A DNA stretch of 19,195 nt from JBAUHN01 sp049680295 (GCA_049680295.1 JBAUHN010000347.1:1-19195); one strand, 5' to 3'; shown: positions 8,949-17,235, numbered from the stretch's first letter. The notes: a model not told the origin generated them from the letters alone. Program-made: numbers and translations.

Positions 8949-9633
8949 GATCTGAGCCCTGCGCCCTGTAGCTTCGCGCCAGGGTTTCCGGCGACACACC
9001 GACAAGATACCGCAGCAGCGTCCAGAGATTGCGCAAACCGCGTGTCAGCCAGCCTTGGGTATGGTATTTGGCGGCGCTGGTCCGCGCCACGGCATCAACC
9101 GGGCGCAATTGCCCGCGTAGCGCCCGTGCCATCGCCACATCCTCCATCAACGGTTGATCCGTATAGCCGCCAACCGACGCGTAAAGTGGCACAGGGACCA
9201 ATAATCCCTGATCGCCATAAGGCAGACCGAACCGGCTGCGCAGATTGGCCCATCCCGCCACCAGACACCCTGGCACTCCGCCCGATGTAAACGCCAGCCT
9301 GAACCACCCGGCCTGATCCGTGTTAAGATGTGTGACCACCGGCGCAATCCAGTCAGGCTGCAACACTGTGTCGGCATGCAGCACCAGCAGCCAGTCGCCC
9401 TTTGCCTGACTGCAGCCAAAGCGCAGCTGCCCCCCCCGTGACGGCGCGGATGTAACAACCTCGGCCCCCCAGGCTTTGGCCAATGCAACCGTTGCATCGG
9501 TTGATCCACCGTCACAGACAATCAATTCGCGGATCAGCCCAGCCGCCACGCCCGGCATCAAAGCCTCAAGGCAGTCGGGAAGCTGGCTTTCGGCATTCAG
9601 CGTCGGAATGACAACGGAAATAGGCGCGCGCAT
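8932..9633 (-). CDS. Family 2 glycosyltransferase, TIGR04283-like
   Basis: 233 residues with a GT-A fold: ISVVIPTLNAESQLP at the N terminus, DGGSTDAT (41-48) and LHADTV with the metal-binding HAD motif (86-88), replacing the usual DXD, then PYGDQGL and PLMEDVAMARAL, the ED acceptor motif. The pattern matches the TIGR04283 family (rSAM/selenodomain-associated transferase 2), which often sits beside a DUF2064/TIGR04282 partner; no partner is present here. One hydrophobic stretch near the C terminus may touch the membrane. Longer frames upstream would run into the divergent ygfZ-like gene; the ATG at 9633 gives the family-typical start (MRAPISVV), although its Shine-Dalgarno (GAAAGAG) is only moderate. 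The donor and acceptor sugars are unknown. Confidence 0.88.
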   Translation of the reverse strand: MRAPISVVIPTLNAESQLPDCLEALMPGVAAGLIRELIVCDGGSTDATVALAKAWGAEVVTSAPSRGGQLRFGCSQAKGDWLLVLHADTVLQPDWIAPVVTHLNTDQAGWFRLAFTSGGVPGCLVAGWANLRSRFGLPYGDQGLLVPVPLYASVGGYTDQPLMEDVAMARALRGQLRPVDAVARTSAAKYHTQGWLTRGLRNLWTLLRYLVGVSPETLARSYRAQGSDPSRRT

Positions 9634-9700
9634 CACTTGGTCTCTTTCAGTTGGCTCGTCATTTACTATATGAGAGGAGACACCGAAAGAGGACCCTTGC

Positions 9701-10456
9701 ATGCCCCAAGCGCCAACACGACGCATTCTACGCCTGAGCGGGCAGGACGTGGTGCCCTTTTTGCAAGGCCTGATCACCAACGATGTCGCCTGCGTGAAAA
9801 CCGGGCTGGTCTACACTGCGATGCTGACACCACAGGGCAAATTTCTGGCCGATTTCTTTTTGCGGCAGGATGGCGACACGGTGCTTCTGGATGTCGACGA
9901 AGACAGCGCTGATATGCTGATCCAGCGTTTGAATATGTATAAATTGCGCGCCGATGTCACAATCACGCAGGCGGAATTATTCGTTCATCGCGGTTTGGGA
10001 CAGGTCCCGGCGGATGGGCTGGCCGATCCACGGCATGACGCTTTGGGCTGGCGCGCTTACCGCGATACAGTCCAGACTGACGACACCACCGACTGGACGG
10101 AGTTACGGGTGGCGCATCTGGTCCCTGAAACGGGCATTGAGCTGACCGCTGACACCTTTATCCTTGAGGTCGGGTTTGAGCGTCTGAACGGCGTCGATTT
10201 TCGCAAAGGATGCTATGTCGGCCAAGAGGTCACCGCGCGGATGAAGCACAAAACAGAATTGCGCAAAGGCTTGGCGAAAGTGCGCGTCAAAGGCGATGCA
10301 GAGCCGGGTTGCGAGATCACGTCCATGGGCAAACCAGTAGGAACCCTGCTCAGCAGATCCGGCGACCGTGCCCTTGCCTATTTGCGGTTTGATCGGGCGG
10401 GCGGGCCAATGCAGGCAGGCGATACGATCATCACCCGGATCGCGGACGCGCAATAA
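9701..10456 (+). CDS. ygfZ: YgfZ/GcvT-domain folate-binding protein
   Basis: 251 residues related to the T-protein of the glycine cleavage system but shorter and lacking its catalytic context. The diagnostic YgfZ signature KGCYVGQE is present (K169 to E176, with the conserved Cys171), and the N terminus has FLQGLITNDV, the folate-domain motif. Family members (E. coli YgfZ, mitochondrial IBA57) help assemble or repair [4Fe-4S] clusters in certain enzymes with a tetrahydrofolate-linked step, in the cytoplasm. The ATG at 9701 is preceded by AGAGGA seven bases upstream. The gene diverges from the glycosyltransferase with a 67-bp shared promoter region and converges on efp. Identification is firm. 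Confidence 0.92.
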   Translation: MPQAPTRRILRLSGQDVVPFLQGLITNDVACVKTGLVYTAMLTPQGKFLADFFLRQDGDTVLLDVDEDSADMLIQRLNMYKLRADVTITQAELFVHRGLGQVPADGLADPRHDALGWRAYRDTVQTDDTTDWTELRVAHLVPETGIELTADTFILEVGFERLNGVDFRKGCYVGQEVTARMKHKTELRKGLAKVRVKGDAEPGCEITSMGKPVGTLLSRSGDRALAYLRFDRAGGPMQAGDTIITRIADAQ

Positions 10457-10501
10457 CAATGGCTGGTGCCAAGCCCTGCCCTGTTGACGTCAGGTAACCG
10501 G

Positions 10502-11065
10502 TCAGGCGCGTTCAGAATATTCCATCGTCTCAGTGTTGACCACAATGTCTTCGTCCTGCCCGACGAATGGCGGCACCATCACTTTGACACCATTGTCCAG
10601 TAGGGCCGGTTTAAAGGAATTCGCGGCCGTCTGACCTTTGACCACCGGTTCTGTCTCAACAATCTTGCATATCACTTTTTGCGGCAAGGCTGCGTTCAAT
10701 GCTTCGTCTTCGTGGAATTCGACAACAATGGTCATGCCGTCCTGCAAAAAGGGGCGCCGTTCACCCAAGAGTTCGGCAGGCAGTTGGACCTGCTCATAGG
10801 TTTCTGTGTCCATGACCACCAACATTCCATCATCTTCATATAGAAATTGCTGGTCTTTTTGCTCTAACCGGACTTTCTCAACTTTGTCTGCACTGCGAAA
10901 ACGTTCGTTCAATTTCGACCCGTTTCGCAGGTTGCGCAGTTCAACCTGGGCAAAGGCCCCGCCCTTGCCCGGTTTCACATGATCCACTTTGACTGCGGCC
11001 CAAAGGCCACCATTATGTTCCAGAACATTTCCGGGGCGGATCTCGTTTCCGTTGATTTTGGGCAT
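10502..11065 (-). CDS. efp: Elongation factor P
   Basis: 187 residues, the standard EF-P length, with the N-terminal KOW-like domain MPKINGNEIRPGNVLEH and two OB-type domains ending VGQDEDIVVNTETMEY. EF-P binds between the ribosomal P and E sites and relieves stalling at polyproline stretches. Lys34 in VKPGKGGA is the expected site of beta-lysylation by EpmA; the modifying enzymes are not in this window. A TTG at 11083 would add six residues, but the ATG at 11065 gives the canonical start and is chosen although no strong Shine-Dalgarno precedes it. It is separated from the next gene upstream by a 221-bp divergent region and converges on ygfZ with 45 bp between stops. Confidence 0.97.
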   Translation of the reverse strand: MPKINGNEIRPGNVLEHNGGLWAAVKVDHVKPGKGGAFAQVELRNLRNGSKLNERFRSADKVEKVRLEQKDQQFLYEDDGMLVVMDTETYEQVQLPAELLGERRPFLQDGMTIVVEFHEDEALNAALPQKVICKIVETEPVVKGQTAANSFKPALLDNGVKVMVPPFVGQDEDIVVNTETMEYSERA

Positions 11066-11286
11066 TTGTTTAAACCATGTCAAAAGGTTGATGAAAAGTT
11101 GAAGAACCCTATATCTGGCGTAGCCCCCCCTGACAAGACAACGATATCTCGTTGTGCAAGTGCAGAAAGGTATGCGCCAAGTGCATAGGCGCCATGCAGA
11201 AATAGGCTATCCGAATCAACAGCTTTCGGCCATAAGGAACTTCAAGCCGAAAACACAAGAGCAAGAATAATAGAAAGGACGACGAG

Positions 11287-11607
11287 ATGAAGGATTTCGT
11301 TGACGGAACGGCCTTTAACAACGAACAAGGGAACCGCGCCCGTAAACTGTTTGCAGCCGTCGTACTGGCCGCTTTGGATGACGCAATTGCCGATGACAAG
11401 AAATACGGCAATGGCCCCGAACAAATCGCCCGCTGGGCCCGGTCGCGCGATGGCCGCGAAGTACTTAGCTGTGCAGGTATTGACCCCAACGAACGTGTGG
11501 TCACCGGCCTGATGGATTTCGTGGGCAAAGGTGTGCGGACATCCGTTGCACTGTCGCGCGAAGAAAGCGAACGCAGAAACGCGGCACAGCAAGCCGAAGC
11601 TGCCTAA
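11287..11607 (+). CDS. Conserved 106-residue protein of unknown function
   Basis: A small soluble protein rich in charged residues and predicted to be helical, starting MKDFVDGTAFNNEQGNRARK and ending with an alanine/glutamine-rich tail. It has no signal peptide and no membrane segment. I recall near-identical proteins in many Rhodobacterales, annotated as DUF6280; I cannot check this, nor is any function known to me. The ATG at 11287 has a strong Shine-Dalgarno (GAAAGGA) nearby, and the gene has its own terminator immediately downstream, so it is probably a monocistronic, well-expressed gene. It diverges from efp. The basic and acidic helical make-up would suit a nucleic-acid or protein adaptor role, but nothing in the sequence proves it. 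Confidence 0.85.
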   Translation: MKDFVDGTAFNNEQGNRARKLFAAVVLAALDDAIADDKKYGNGPEQIARWARSRDGREVLSCAGIDPNERVVTGLMDFVGKGVRTSVALSREESERRNAAQQAEAA

Positions 11608-11630
11608 GGCAAAACGTCGGTTGCAGGTTG

Positions 11631-11664
11631 AAACGCGCTCAGTTCTGGGCGCGTTTTGCGTTTT
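11631..11664 (+). terminator. Intrinsic terminator of the 106-residue protein gene
   Basis: AAACGCGCTC (11631-11640) pairs with GGGCGCGTTT (11647-11656), one T-G wobble, around the loop AGTTCT, and is followed by T, GCG and TTTT. It begins 23 bases past the stop codon. The shape fits a Rho-independent terminator reading on the plus strand. Confidence 0.8.
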
Positions 11665-11804
11665 CCGAAGGTAGATTGTCGCGCAAAGGCAATTGTGGGT
11701 TTCGCGGATATTGCAAGGGTGGTGTTGATGACCCGGATCGTTGAGAGGCCTTAATCGCGCACTCTAATCCGCACCGAAACAGCCATCCAGAAAGGGACGC
11801 TCAC

Positions 11805-13304
11805 ATGGCCAAGGCGATCATGATCCAGGGCACCGGCAGCAACGTCGGCAAATCTATGATCGTCGCCGGCTTGGCGCGCGCCTATACCCGGCGTGGCCTG
11901 ACGGTGCGCCCGTTCAAACCCCAAAACATGTCGAACAATGCCGCCGTTACATCGGATGGCGGCGAGATTGGGCGCGCCCAAGCGCTTCAGGCGCGGGCCG
12001 CAGGTGTCGCGCCGCACACCGATATGAACCCGGTTTTGCTAAAGCCGCAAAGCGACACCGGGGCACAAGTGATTGTTCAGGGGCAAGTCGCGGGATTTCA
12101 AAGCGCCAGGGATTTTGTCACCCGAAAAAATACACTGCTGGCACCTGTAATGGAAAGTTTTGATCGGTTGGCCGCAAGCTGTGATCTGGTCATTGTTGAG
12201 GGTGCGGGCAGCCCCGCCGAGACCAATCTGCGCGCCAGAGACATCGCCAACATGGGGTTTGCCACCGCAATGGGTGTTCCGGTCATTTTGATGGGCGATA
12301 TCGACCGGGGTGGCGTGATCGCGCAGATCGTCGGAACCCAGGCCGTCCTCGACGAGACCGATAAGGCGATGATTGCAGGCTTTGGCGTCAACAAGTTTCG
12401 CGGCGACCGGAGCCTGTTTGATGCGGGCCGCGACGATATTGCGAAGCGCACAGGGTGGCCGTCATTGGGTGTTATCCCCTGGTTTGAACCCGCCTACAAA
12501 TTGCCTGCCGAGGATGTCATGGACCTGCCCGCACGGTCCAGATCGGACGGAGCGGGTTGCGTGATTGCAGTGCCCCGCCTGCCCCGTATATCGAATTTTG
12601 ATGACCTTGATCCACTGGCTGCTGAGCCGTCGGTCGATTTACGGATTATTTCGCCGGGCACCCCGCTGTCCAGCGATGCAGACCTGATCTTGCTCTGTGG
12701 CAGTAAGTCGACCTTGTCGGACCTGGCTGCCCTGCGCCGCGAAGGGTGGGACGTTGATATCGCCGCGCATGTGCGTCAGGGCAAACATGTGTTGGGCCTG
12801 TGCGGCGGTTATCAAATGCTGGGCCGCGTGATCTCTGACCCCACAGGTGTTGAAGGCGCAGCGGCGGTGTCTGAGGGATTGGGTTATCTGGACGTCGAGA
12901 CGATTTTGGCGCCGCAAAAGCAACTGGCCCTCAGGTCAGGGACATATTTTCCCGGCGGGGCGGAAGTATCTGGGTACGAAATTCATATGGGTCAGACGCA
13001 GGGTCCTGACTGCGCGCGTGGCTGGTTGGATTTCGGCAAAGGACCCGAAGGCGCGATTTCTGAAAGTGGTTTGGTTTCAGGCTGTTACCTGCACGGACTA
13101 TTCACGTCGGACGCTTTTCGCTCGTGCTATCTGGCGCGGTTTGGTCAGGTGGCAAACCAAAACCACGCCCGCATCATTGAGGAAACGCTTGACCAATTGG
13201 CCGATCATTTAGAGCGTTATATGGATTTGGACCTGCTGCTTGAACTGGCAGCAAAACCAGTCCGGCCTGCCCGCGATACGTCGCCGGATTATTCGATTTC
13301 CTGA
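11805..13304 (+). CDS. cobQ: Cobyric acid synthase
   Basis: Glutamine-dependent amidotransferase that amidates adenosylcobyrinic acid a,c-diamide at side chains b, d, e and g in cobalamin synthesis. The 499-residue protein has the N-terminal synthetase domain with P-loop GTGSNVGKS (about residues 9-17) and KPQNMSNNAAV, and a C-terminal class I glutaminase domain with the nucleophile C333 in GLCGGYQMLG and H430 in GCYLHGLF. Length and motif order are normal. The ATG at 11805 is preceded by AAAGGGA. It stands alone: no other cob gene is in the window, and no B12 box is evident in the 140 bp upstream. Its last 16 bases overlap the end of the convergent acidic-protein gene. Identification is firm. 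Confidence 0.97.
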   Translation: MAKAIMIQGTGSNVGKSMIVAGLARAYTRRGLTVRPFKPQNMSNNAAVTSDGGEIGRAQALQARAAGVAPHTDMNPVLLKPQSDTGAQVIVQGQVAGFQSARDFVTRKNTLLAPVMESFDRLAASCDLVIVEGAGSPAETNLRARDIANMGFATAMGVPVILMGDIDRGGVIAQIVGTQAVLDETDKAMIAGFGVNKFRGDRSLFDAGRDDIAKRTGWPSLGVIPWFEPAYKLPAEDVMDLPARSRSDGAGCVIAVPRLPRISNFDDLDPLAAEPSVDLRIISPGTPLSSDADLILLCGSKSTLSDLAALRREGWDVDIAAHVRQGKHVLGLCGGYQMLGRVISDPTGVEGAAAVSEGLGYLDVETILAPQKQLALRSGTYFPGGAEVSGYEIHMGQTQGPDCARGWLDFGKGPEGAISESGLVSGCYLHGLFTSDAFRSCYLARFGQVANQNHARIIEETLDQLADHLERYMDLDLLLELAAKPVRPARDTSPDYSIS

Positions 13305-15013
13305 GCCGTCAAAGCACGCTGAATTTCGCGGCGCACCAGTTTTCGGACGTTGCGTGTGATCCGTTCGCCCAAAACACCCTGCAATTCAGATCGAACGATT
13401 TCGCCCACAAGATCGCGCAGCATTTCTTCGTCAACGTATTGTTCTTCCGTCACATATTGCTCGGACTCCGCGTCTTCCCTGGCACTTGGGCTGGCAGATG
13501 CGCCTAATGCTGCGATGCCAATGCCTGGCTGTCCCAGCGTTGGATCGTCATCTTCCACGTCCTCAATCTCGGCAGTTTCTTCCGGTTCGACGTCATCGGG
13601 TTCAAATTCTTCAACCTCGGCAACGTCTTCTAATTCAGGCTCGTCCAACTCAGGCTCTTCGGCCTCAGCTGTCTCTTCGGGCGCACCTTCCAGAGCATCG
13701 CCCGTCTCTTCGGGCGTATCTTCGGCGGTTTCAGCCTCGTCGGCCTCGGCGGTGTCTTCAGGTTCATTGCTACTGTCGCTATCGTCCGACATTGGTGCGA
13801 CTTTGGCCTCAATGTCGACATCTGCCGCGTCATCAACAACCGGCGTGCCTTTGGCATCAAGCTCAACATCGTCCGCCCAATTCATCGACGGCGCCTTGGT
13901 TCCGGAATAGTCATCGGTGCCGGCGTCATCCGGCTCCCAATCAGTGGAAATTCGACCAACTGCGCTTTCCAAAGCTTCGATCTTGGATTCAAGCGCATCC
14001 GGGCTTTGACGTGAATGCACAGGCTGAGACGCCGCATCTTGCTGGCTGTTCGCCTCGCCTTTCGCGGCCCCACGGTCAGCCAACGTGAAAACAGTGTCTT
14101 CATCGCTGTCTGTGTCCGTTTGATCAGAATCCGCGCCAAGAACTGGAATTGAAAAATTCTCGGTTTCCTTGGAGGCGGACAAAACCGCTTCGGCTTCGGC
14201 TTTTGACAAAGTGAACGTGTCTATCGGGCTTGCGCCCGCTGGATCGTCAGTGTTGGATTCCCCAGCGGCCTCATCGGCGCTATCCGCTTGCGCGCTCTGT
14301 CCGTGAAATTCCGCCCGCTTGGCTGGCAGGAAATCTTCCCGACGTCTTTCTGTCCACAAATAATCGGCTGAGTCTTCGTTTGGGTCGCTGTCTTCGCCTG
14401 CACTAACCTCTGCGGCGTCTTGGTTACGCGTTTCAGCGGCCTCGTCGGTATCTACGATCTCAATGGCGCTTTCGTTGGGTGTTTCGTGATCGGCACCCCC
14501 ATCTTCCAAGACGTCTGTTACGATGTCCGCATTAGCCTCTTGTCGAGCATCTTCCTGCGACTGCTCGTGCTTTTTGCCTTCAATTTCCCGATGAAGCCTT
14601 TCTTCGAAATCATCGTCAACCTCGACAATGTCGTCGTCATGTTCGGCTTTTTCGGTGACCTCTTGGGTCACAGCATCTTCAAGCGATGTGGGCTCTGCGG
14701 TATCTTCGTCATTTTCGCGCGCGGTGTCCGCAACTTTGACCGTATCCGCGTCGCCCCTGGCAGATGCGAAAGATGTCTCATTGGCGTGATCCAGCTCTGC
14801 TGGATCAGCCGCCGGACTTTCAACGTCTTCCGGCGCATCTTCGCCCGCAAGATCGGGTTGTGCGCCAGCGATGCGGTGAGCAGGTGTTAGCACCAGACGT
14901 TCACCACCCGGATCTTCAATTTTGCGGGCAATTGGGCGCTTGTCGGCAGAAACAAGGCGACGGATCGAAGACAAAACGTCTTCTACCTCTTCATTTGTGA
15001 CGGGGTCGGACAT
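13289..15013 (-). CDS. Large acidic protein with PopZ-like ends
   Basis: 574 residues with no membrane segment or signal peptide. Three parts are visible. The N-terminal helix (EEVEDVLSSIRRLVSADKR, residues 8-26) resembles the short client-binding helix of PopZ/DUF2497 proteins (typically EEILASIRRIIxxD). A linker of roughly 460 residues is dominated by Asp, Glu, Ala and Thr with imperfect short repeats (EPEL, EETA, DEPE), so it is surely disordered. The last 50 residues (from MLRDLVGEIVR to VRRLxRREIQRAL-like text) form amphipathic helices like the PopZ oligomerisation region. In Caulobacter PopZ is a polar scaffold of 177 residues with a similarly acidic linker. The tolC and pcm neighbours match the popZ neighbourhood I remember. 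The start is ATG 15013; a GTG at 15025 would add four residues. Family membership is inference, moderately supported. Confidence 0.6.
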   Translation of the reverse strand: MSDPVTNEEVEDVLSSIRRLVSADKRPIARKIEDPGGERLVLTPAHRIAGAQPDLAGEDAPEDVESPAADPAELDHANETSFASARGDADTVKVADTARENDEDTAEPTSLEDAVTQEVTEKAEHDDDIVEVDDDFEERLHREIEGKKHEQSQEDARQEANADIVTDVLEDGGADHETPNESAIEIVDTDEAAETRNQDAAEVSAGEDSDPNEDSADYLWTERRREDFLPAKRAEFHGQSAQADSADEAAGESNTDDPAGASPIDTFTLSKAEAEAVLSASKETENFSIPVLGADSDQTDTDSDEDTVFTLADRGAAKGEANSQQDAASQPVHSRQSPDALESKIEALESAVGRISTDWEPDDAGTDDYSGTKAPSMNWADDVELDAKGTPVVDDAADVDIEAKVAPMSDDSDSSNEPEDTAEADEAETAEDTPEETGDALEGAPEETAEAEEPELDEPELEDVAEVEEFEPDDVEPEETAEIEDVEDDDPTLGQPGIGIAALGASASPSAREDAESEQYVTEEQYVDEEMLRDLVGEIVRSELQGVLGERITRNVRKLVRREIQRALTAQEIE

Positions 15014-15087
15014 AGAAACTACCACTCTTGCCTGTTTAGGAAAGTTTACCCGGTGCCAAAGATTCGAACAATGGGCTGTTGAAATTG

Positions 15088-16509
15088 TTAATCTTTCTGA
15101 AGCGCGCGTAACACACGGTCCAGTTGTTGGCCCTGTTTCGACGACTTCGTCGGCGCGTCTTTGACCAGATTATAGTAGGCAGACGGATCATATAGCTGAA
15201 CATTCAGGCGCAAATCCTGCGCTGTCAGCCTGCCGATTGATGCCAAAATCGAATAGGATGCAATATAAAGATCGGCCTGAGCAGAAATACGTGCGGCCTC
15301 GGCGTCGAGCAATTGCTGCTCTGCATCCAGCACATCAAGCGTCGTGCGCGCGCCCAATGCGGCCTCTTCCCGCACGCCGCGAAATGCGATGCGCGCCGCC
15401 CTGATACGGCGCTCTGTCGCTTCGAGCGAGGCGCGCACAGATGCCAACTGGGCATAAGCATTGCCGACATTCTGTTCCACATTGTGTCGCACAATATGCA
15501 GATTAGAACGCTGCGCATCCCGCTGCGCCATCGCGCGCCGAACGCCGGACGACAGCGCACCGCCCTGATAGACAGGGCCCGACAGCTCCAAGCCAACGCT
15601 GCCACTGTTGGTATAAGCGTTGGAACCGAGATTTTCAGTAATCCCAAGGCGGCCATTGGCGGTCAGCCTTGGCGACATGCTGGCCTTGGCGCGAAGGATA
15701 TTCAGTTCAGCTGCTGCCACCTGATGCTGTGCTGCGGCCATATCTGGATGGGTGCGCACAGCCAATGCTTTGGCGGCGGCAACATTGGTTTCGGCACGCG
15801 GCAACGACGGAGGCGGCACCAGTCTGCCCGGTTTGCGACCCACTGCATTGCGGTATTCTTCCTGTGCCTGAATGTAATTTCCCTGCGCCGTGGCTAATCC
15901 GCTGCGCGCCTCGGCAAGGCTGGCTTCAGCCAAAGCAACATCCGTCCGGGTTACTTCGCCGACCTCAAAACGGTCGCGTGTCGCGCGTAATTCCTGGGTC
16001 AGTAAGCGCAGATTGCTTTGCCGCAATGCGACGATTTCATTGGCAGACCGCACCGACATAAACGCCTGAACCGCGCGCAACAGAATTTGTTGCTCAATGC
16101 TGATCAGATTTTGCCGCGTGGCCAACACGGTTTCCTTGGCAGCCTCAACGCCGGTGGCCGTCGCCCCGGCGTCATATAGCAAAAGTTCGGCGATCAAACC
16201 TACAGATGCCGTGGTTCCGCCCAGGCTTTGAACAGTTCCGATGGCGGCGGATCGGGAATCGCCAAATGCACGTGTCAAATCCGCCGACCAGTTCAAAATT
16301 GGCTTTAACGCCGCGGCCGCAGAGGCCACATCTTCGTCAGCAGCACGCAACAATGCGCGATTTTGCTCTAGCAGGCCGCTGTGGTCGTATGCGCCAACAA
16401 GTGCATCCGCCAGACTGTCTGACTGTGCAGCCTTTGGTGCAAAGCTTAGACCCGCAGTCAAAACACAGGCTGTCAGCACAGAGGAAATATTCAATATTCG
16501 TTTCATCAT
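15088..16509 (-). CDS. tolC: TolC-family outer-membrane efflux protein
   Basis: 473 residues, standard for TolC. A signal peptide is visible (MMKRIL then a hydrophobic stretch, cleavage probable near AQS-DS around residue 30). The mature part shows the duplicated helical pattern of the trimeric outer-membrane channel: a first half with ALKPILNWSADLTR, ELLLYDAGAT and EVGEVTRTDVALAEASLAEAR, and a second half with MSPRLTANGRLG, GPVYQGGALSSGVRRA and GARTTLDVLDAEQQLLDAE, the last being a strong TolC signature. It forms the outer-membrane exit duct for type I secretion or RND efflux partners, none of which are adjacent. A TTG-led extension of 12 residues exists but would precede the signal peptide, so the ATG at 16509 (or the next at 16506) is used. 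It lies 72 bp after the pcm-like gene and 74 bp before the acidic protein, probably one transcript. Confidence 0.93.
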   Translation of the reverse strand: MMKRILNISSVLTACVLTAGLSFAPKAAQSDSLADALVGAYDHSGLLEQNRALLRAADEDVASAAAALKPILNWSADLTRAFGDSRSAAIGTVQSLGGTTASVGLIAELLLYDAGATATGVEAAKETVLATRQNLISIEQQILLRAVQAFMSVRSANEIVALRQSNLRLLTQELRATRDRFEVGEVTRTDVALAEASLAEARSGLATAQGNYIQAQEEYRNAVGRKPGRLVPPPSLPRAETNVAAAKALAVRTHPDMAAAQHQVAAAELNILRAKASMSPRLTANGRLGITENLGSNAYTNSGSVGLELSGPVYQGGALSSGVRRAMAQRDAQRSNLHIVRHNVEQNVGNAYAQLASVRASLEATERRIRAARIAFRGVREEAALGARTTLDVLDAEQQLLDAEAARISAQADLYIASYSILASIGRLTAQDLRLNVQLYDPSAYYNLVKDAPTKSSKQGQQLDRVLRALQKD

Positions 16510-16581
16510 TGCCAACTCTACTTGTATCAAACTGCCACAGTTCAACGTTGCGATCTAAGGTTGAAAGTTAAGGCCCGCAGC

Positions 16582-17235
16582 CTAGAATTGAAAGGCTGCT
16601 TCCGCCTCAAAACCTGGCAATATCGGCGCACCGGCGTTAAATGACCTACGCCAGGACACCTGACCGTCCAGTTTATACCCGATACGCACTTCGCCCAATG
16701 CGCCATCCATAAACAGACAGGCCACGCGCCCGCCCTCTTTCAGCTGATCGAGCAAAGCGTCGGGCAATCGCGACACGCCACCTTCGATGATCATCGCGTC
16801 AAAGGGACCATGTTGTGCCGCACCGGCCCCAAGAGGGCCTACATGCACAATCACATTGTCCACGCCCGCGTCGCTCAAAGCTTCTTGCGCCTCATTGGCC
16901 ATTGTCTCATCTTCTTCAACGGCCACCACCGCTTCGGCCATATGCGCAATCACCGCAGCGGCGTAGCCTTGCGTTGCACCAACATCCAAAATCAATTCGT
17001 CGTTGGAAATATCCAGCGCATCCAGCATCTTGGCCAATGTGCGCGGCTCTAACACCACCCGATTGCCGCCAAGATCGAGGTTTTCGCCAAGATAAGCGGC
17101 CTCACGCTTGGCCATCGGAACGTAGTTTTCGCGGGCTACAGACAGCATCGCCTCAATGATCGGATATTTTGTCACATCGGATGGGCGCACCTGCGTATCA
17201 ACCATCATCGAACGGCGTGCAGTGTAGTCGGTCAT
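16582..17235 (-). CDS. pcm: Protein-L-isoaspartate O-methyltransferase-like protein
   Basis: 217 residues with a class I SAM methyltransferase fold. The N-terminal part (MMVDTQVRPSDV...) and the REAAYLGENLDLGGNRVVLEP segment follow the PCMT layout, and motif I is LILDVGATQGYAAAVIA (81-97). This differs from the usual EIGTGSGY by having ATQ in the glycine loop. A later acidic segment (AVEEDETM) suits the SAM ribose site. Family members repair isoaspartyl damage in proteins; whether this divergent version is active on proteins is unproven. Longer frames reach 17316, but the ATG at 17235 has AAAGAG eight bases upstream and gives the family-like start. It is the first gene of a probable pcm-tolC-acidic protein operon and diverges from the tRNA-Cys gene. 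Confidence 0.85.
   Translation of the reverse strand: MTDYTARRSMMVDTQVRPSDVTKYPIIEAMLSVARENYVPMAKREAAYLGENLDLGGNRVVLEPRTLAKMLDALDISNDELILDVGATQGYAAAVIAHMAEAVVAVEEDETMANEAQEALSDAGVDNVIVHVGPLGAGAAQHGPFDAMIIEGGVSRLPDALLDQLKEGGRVACLFMDGALGEVRIGYKLDGQVSWRRSFNAGAPILPGFEAEAAFQF

Noticed and set aside
11138..11155. 7-bp inverted repeat ACAACGA/TCGTTGT between efp and the small gene
   Set aside because: Short arms with a 4-base loop and no T-run; could be an operator or chance, and nothing in the context decides it.
11665..11804. Possible cobalamin riboswitch upstream of cobQ
   Set aside because: No B12-box-like GCCACTG or the other conserved blocks could be found, and 140 bp is short for the full element plus expression platform.
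13350..14088. Open plus-strand frames opposite the acidic protein, giving serine-rich or arginine-rich products
   Set aside because: They are the antisense reading of Glu/Asp/Ser-rich codons in a real minus-strand gene; low-complexity composition, no ribosome binding site and no family resemblance.
16454..16509. Possible lipoprotein signal (LTAC) in the TolC-family protein
   Set aside because: The cysteine at about residue 15 sits in the middle of the hydrophobic stretch, which continues for nine more residues; a normal signal peptidase I site near residue 30 fits better.
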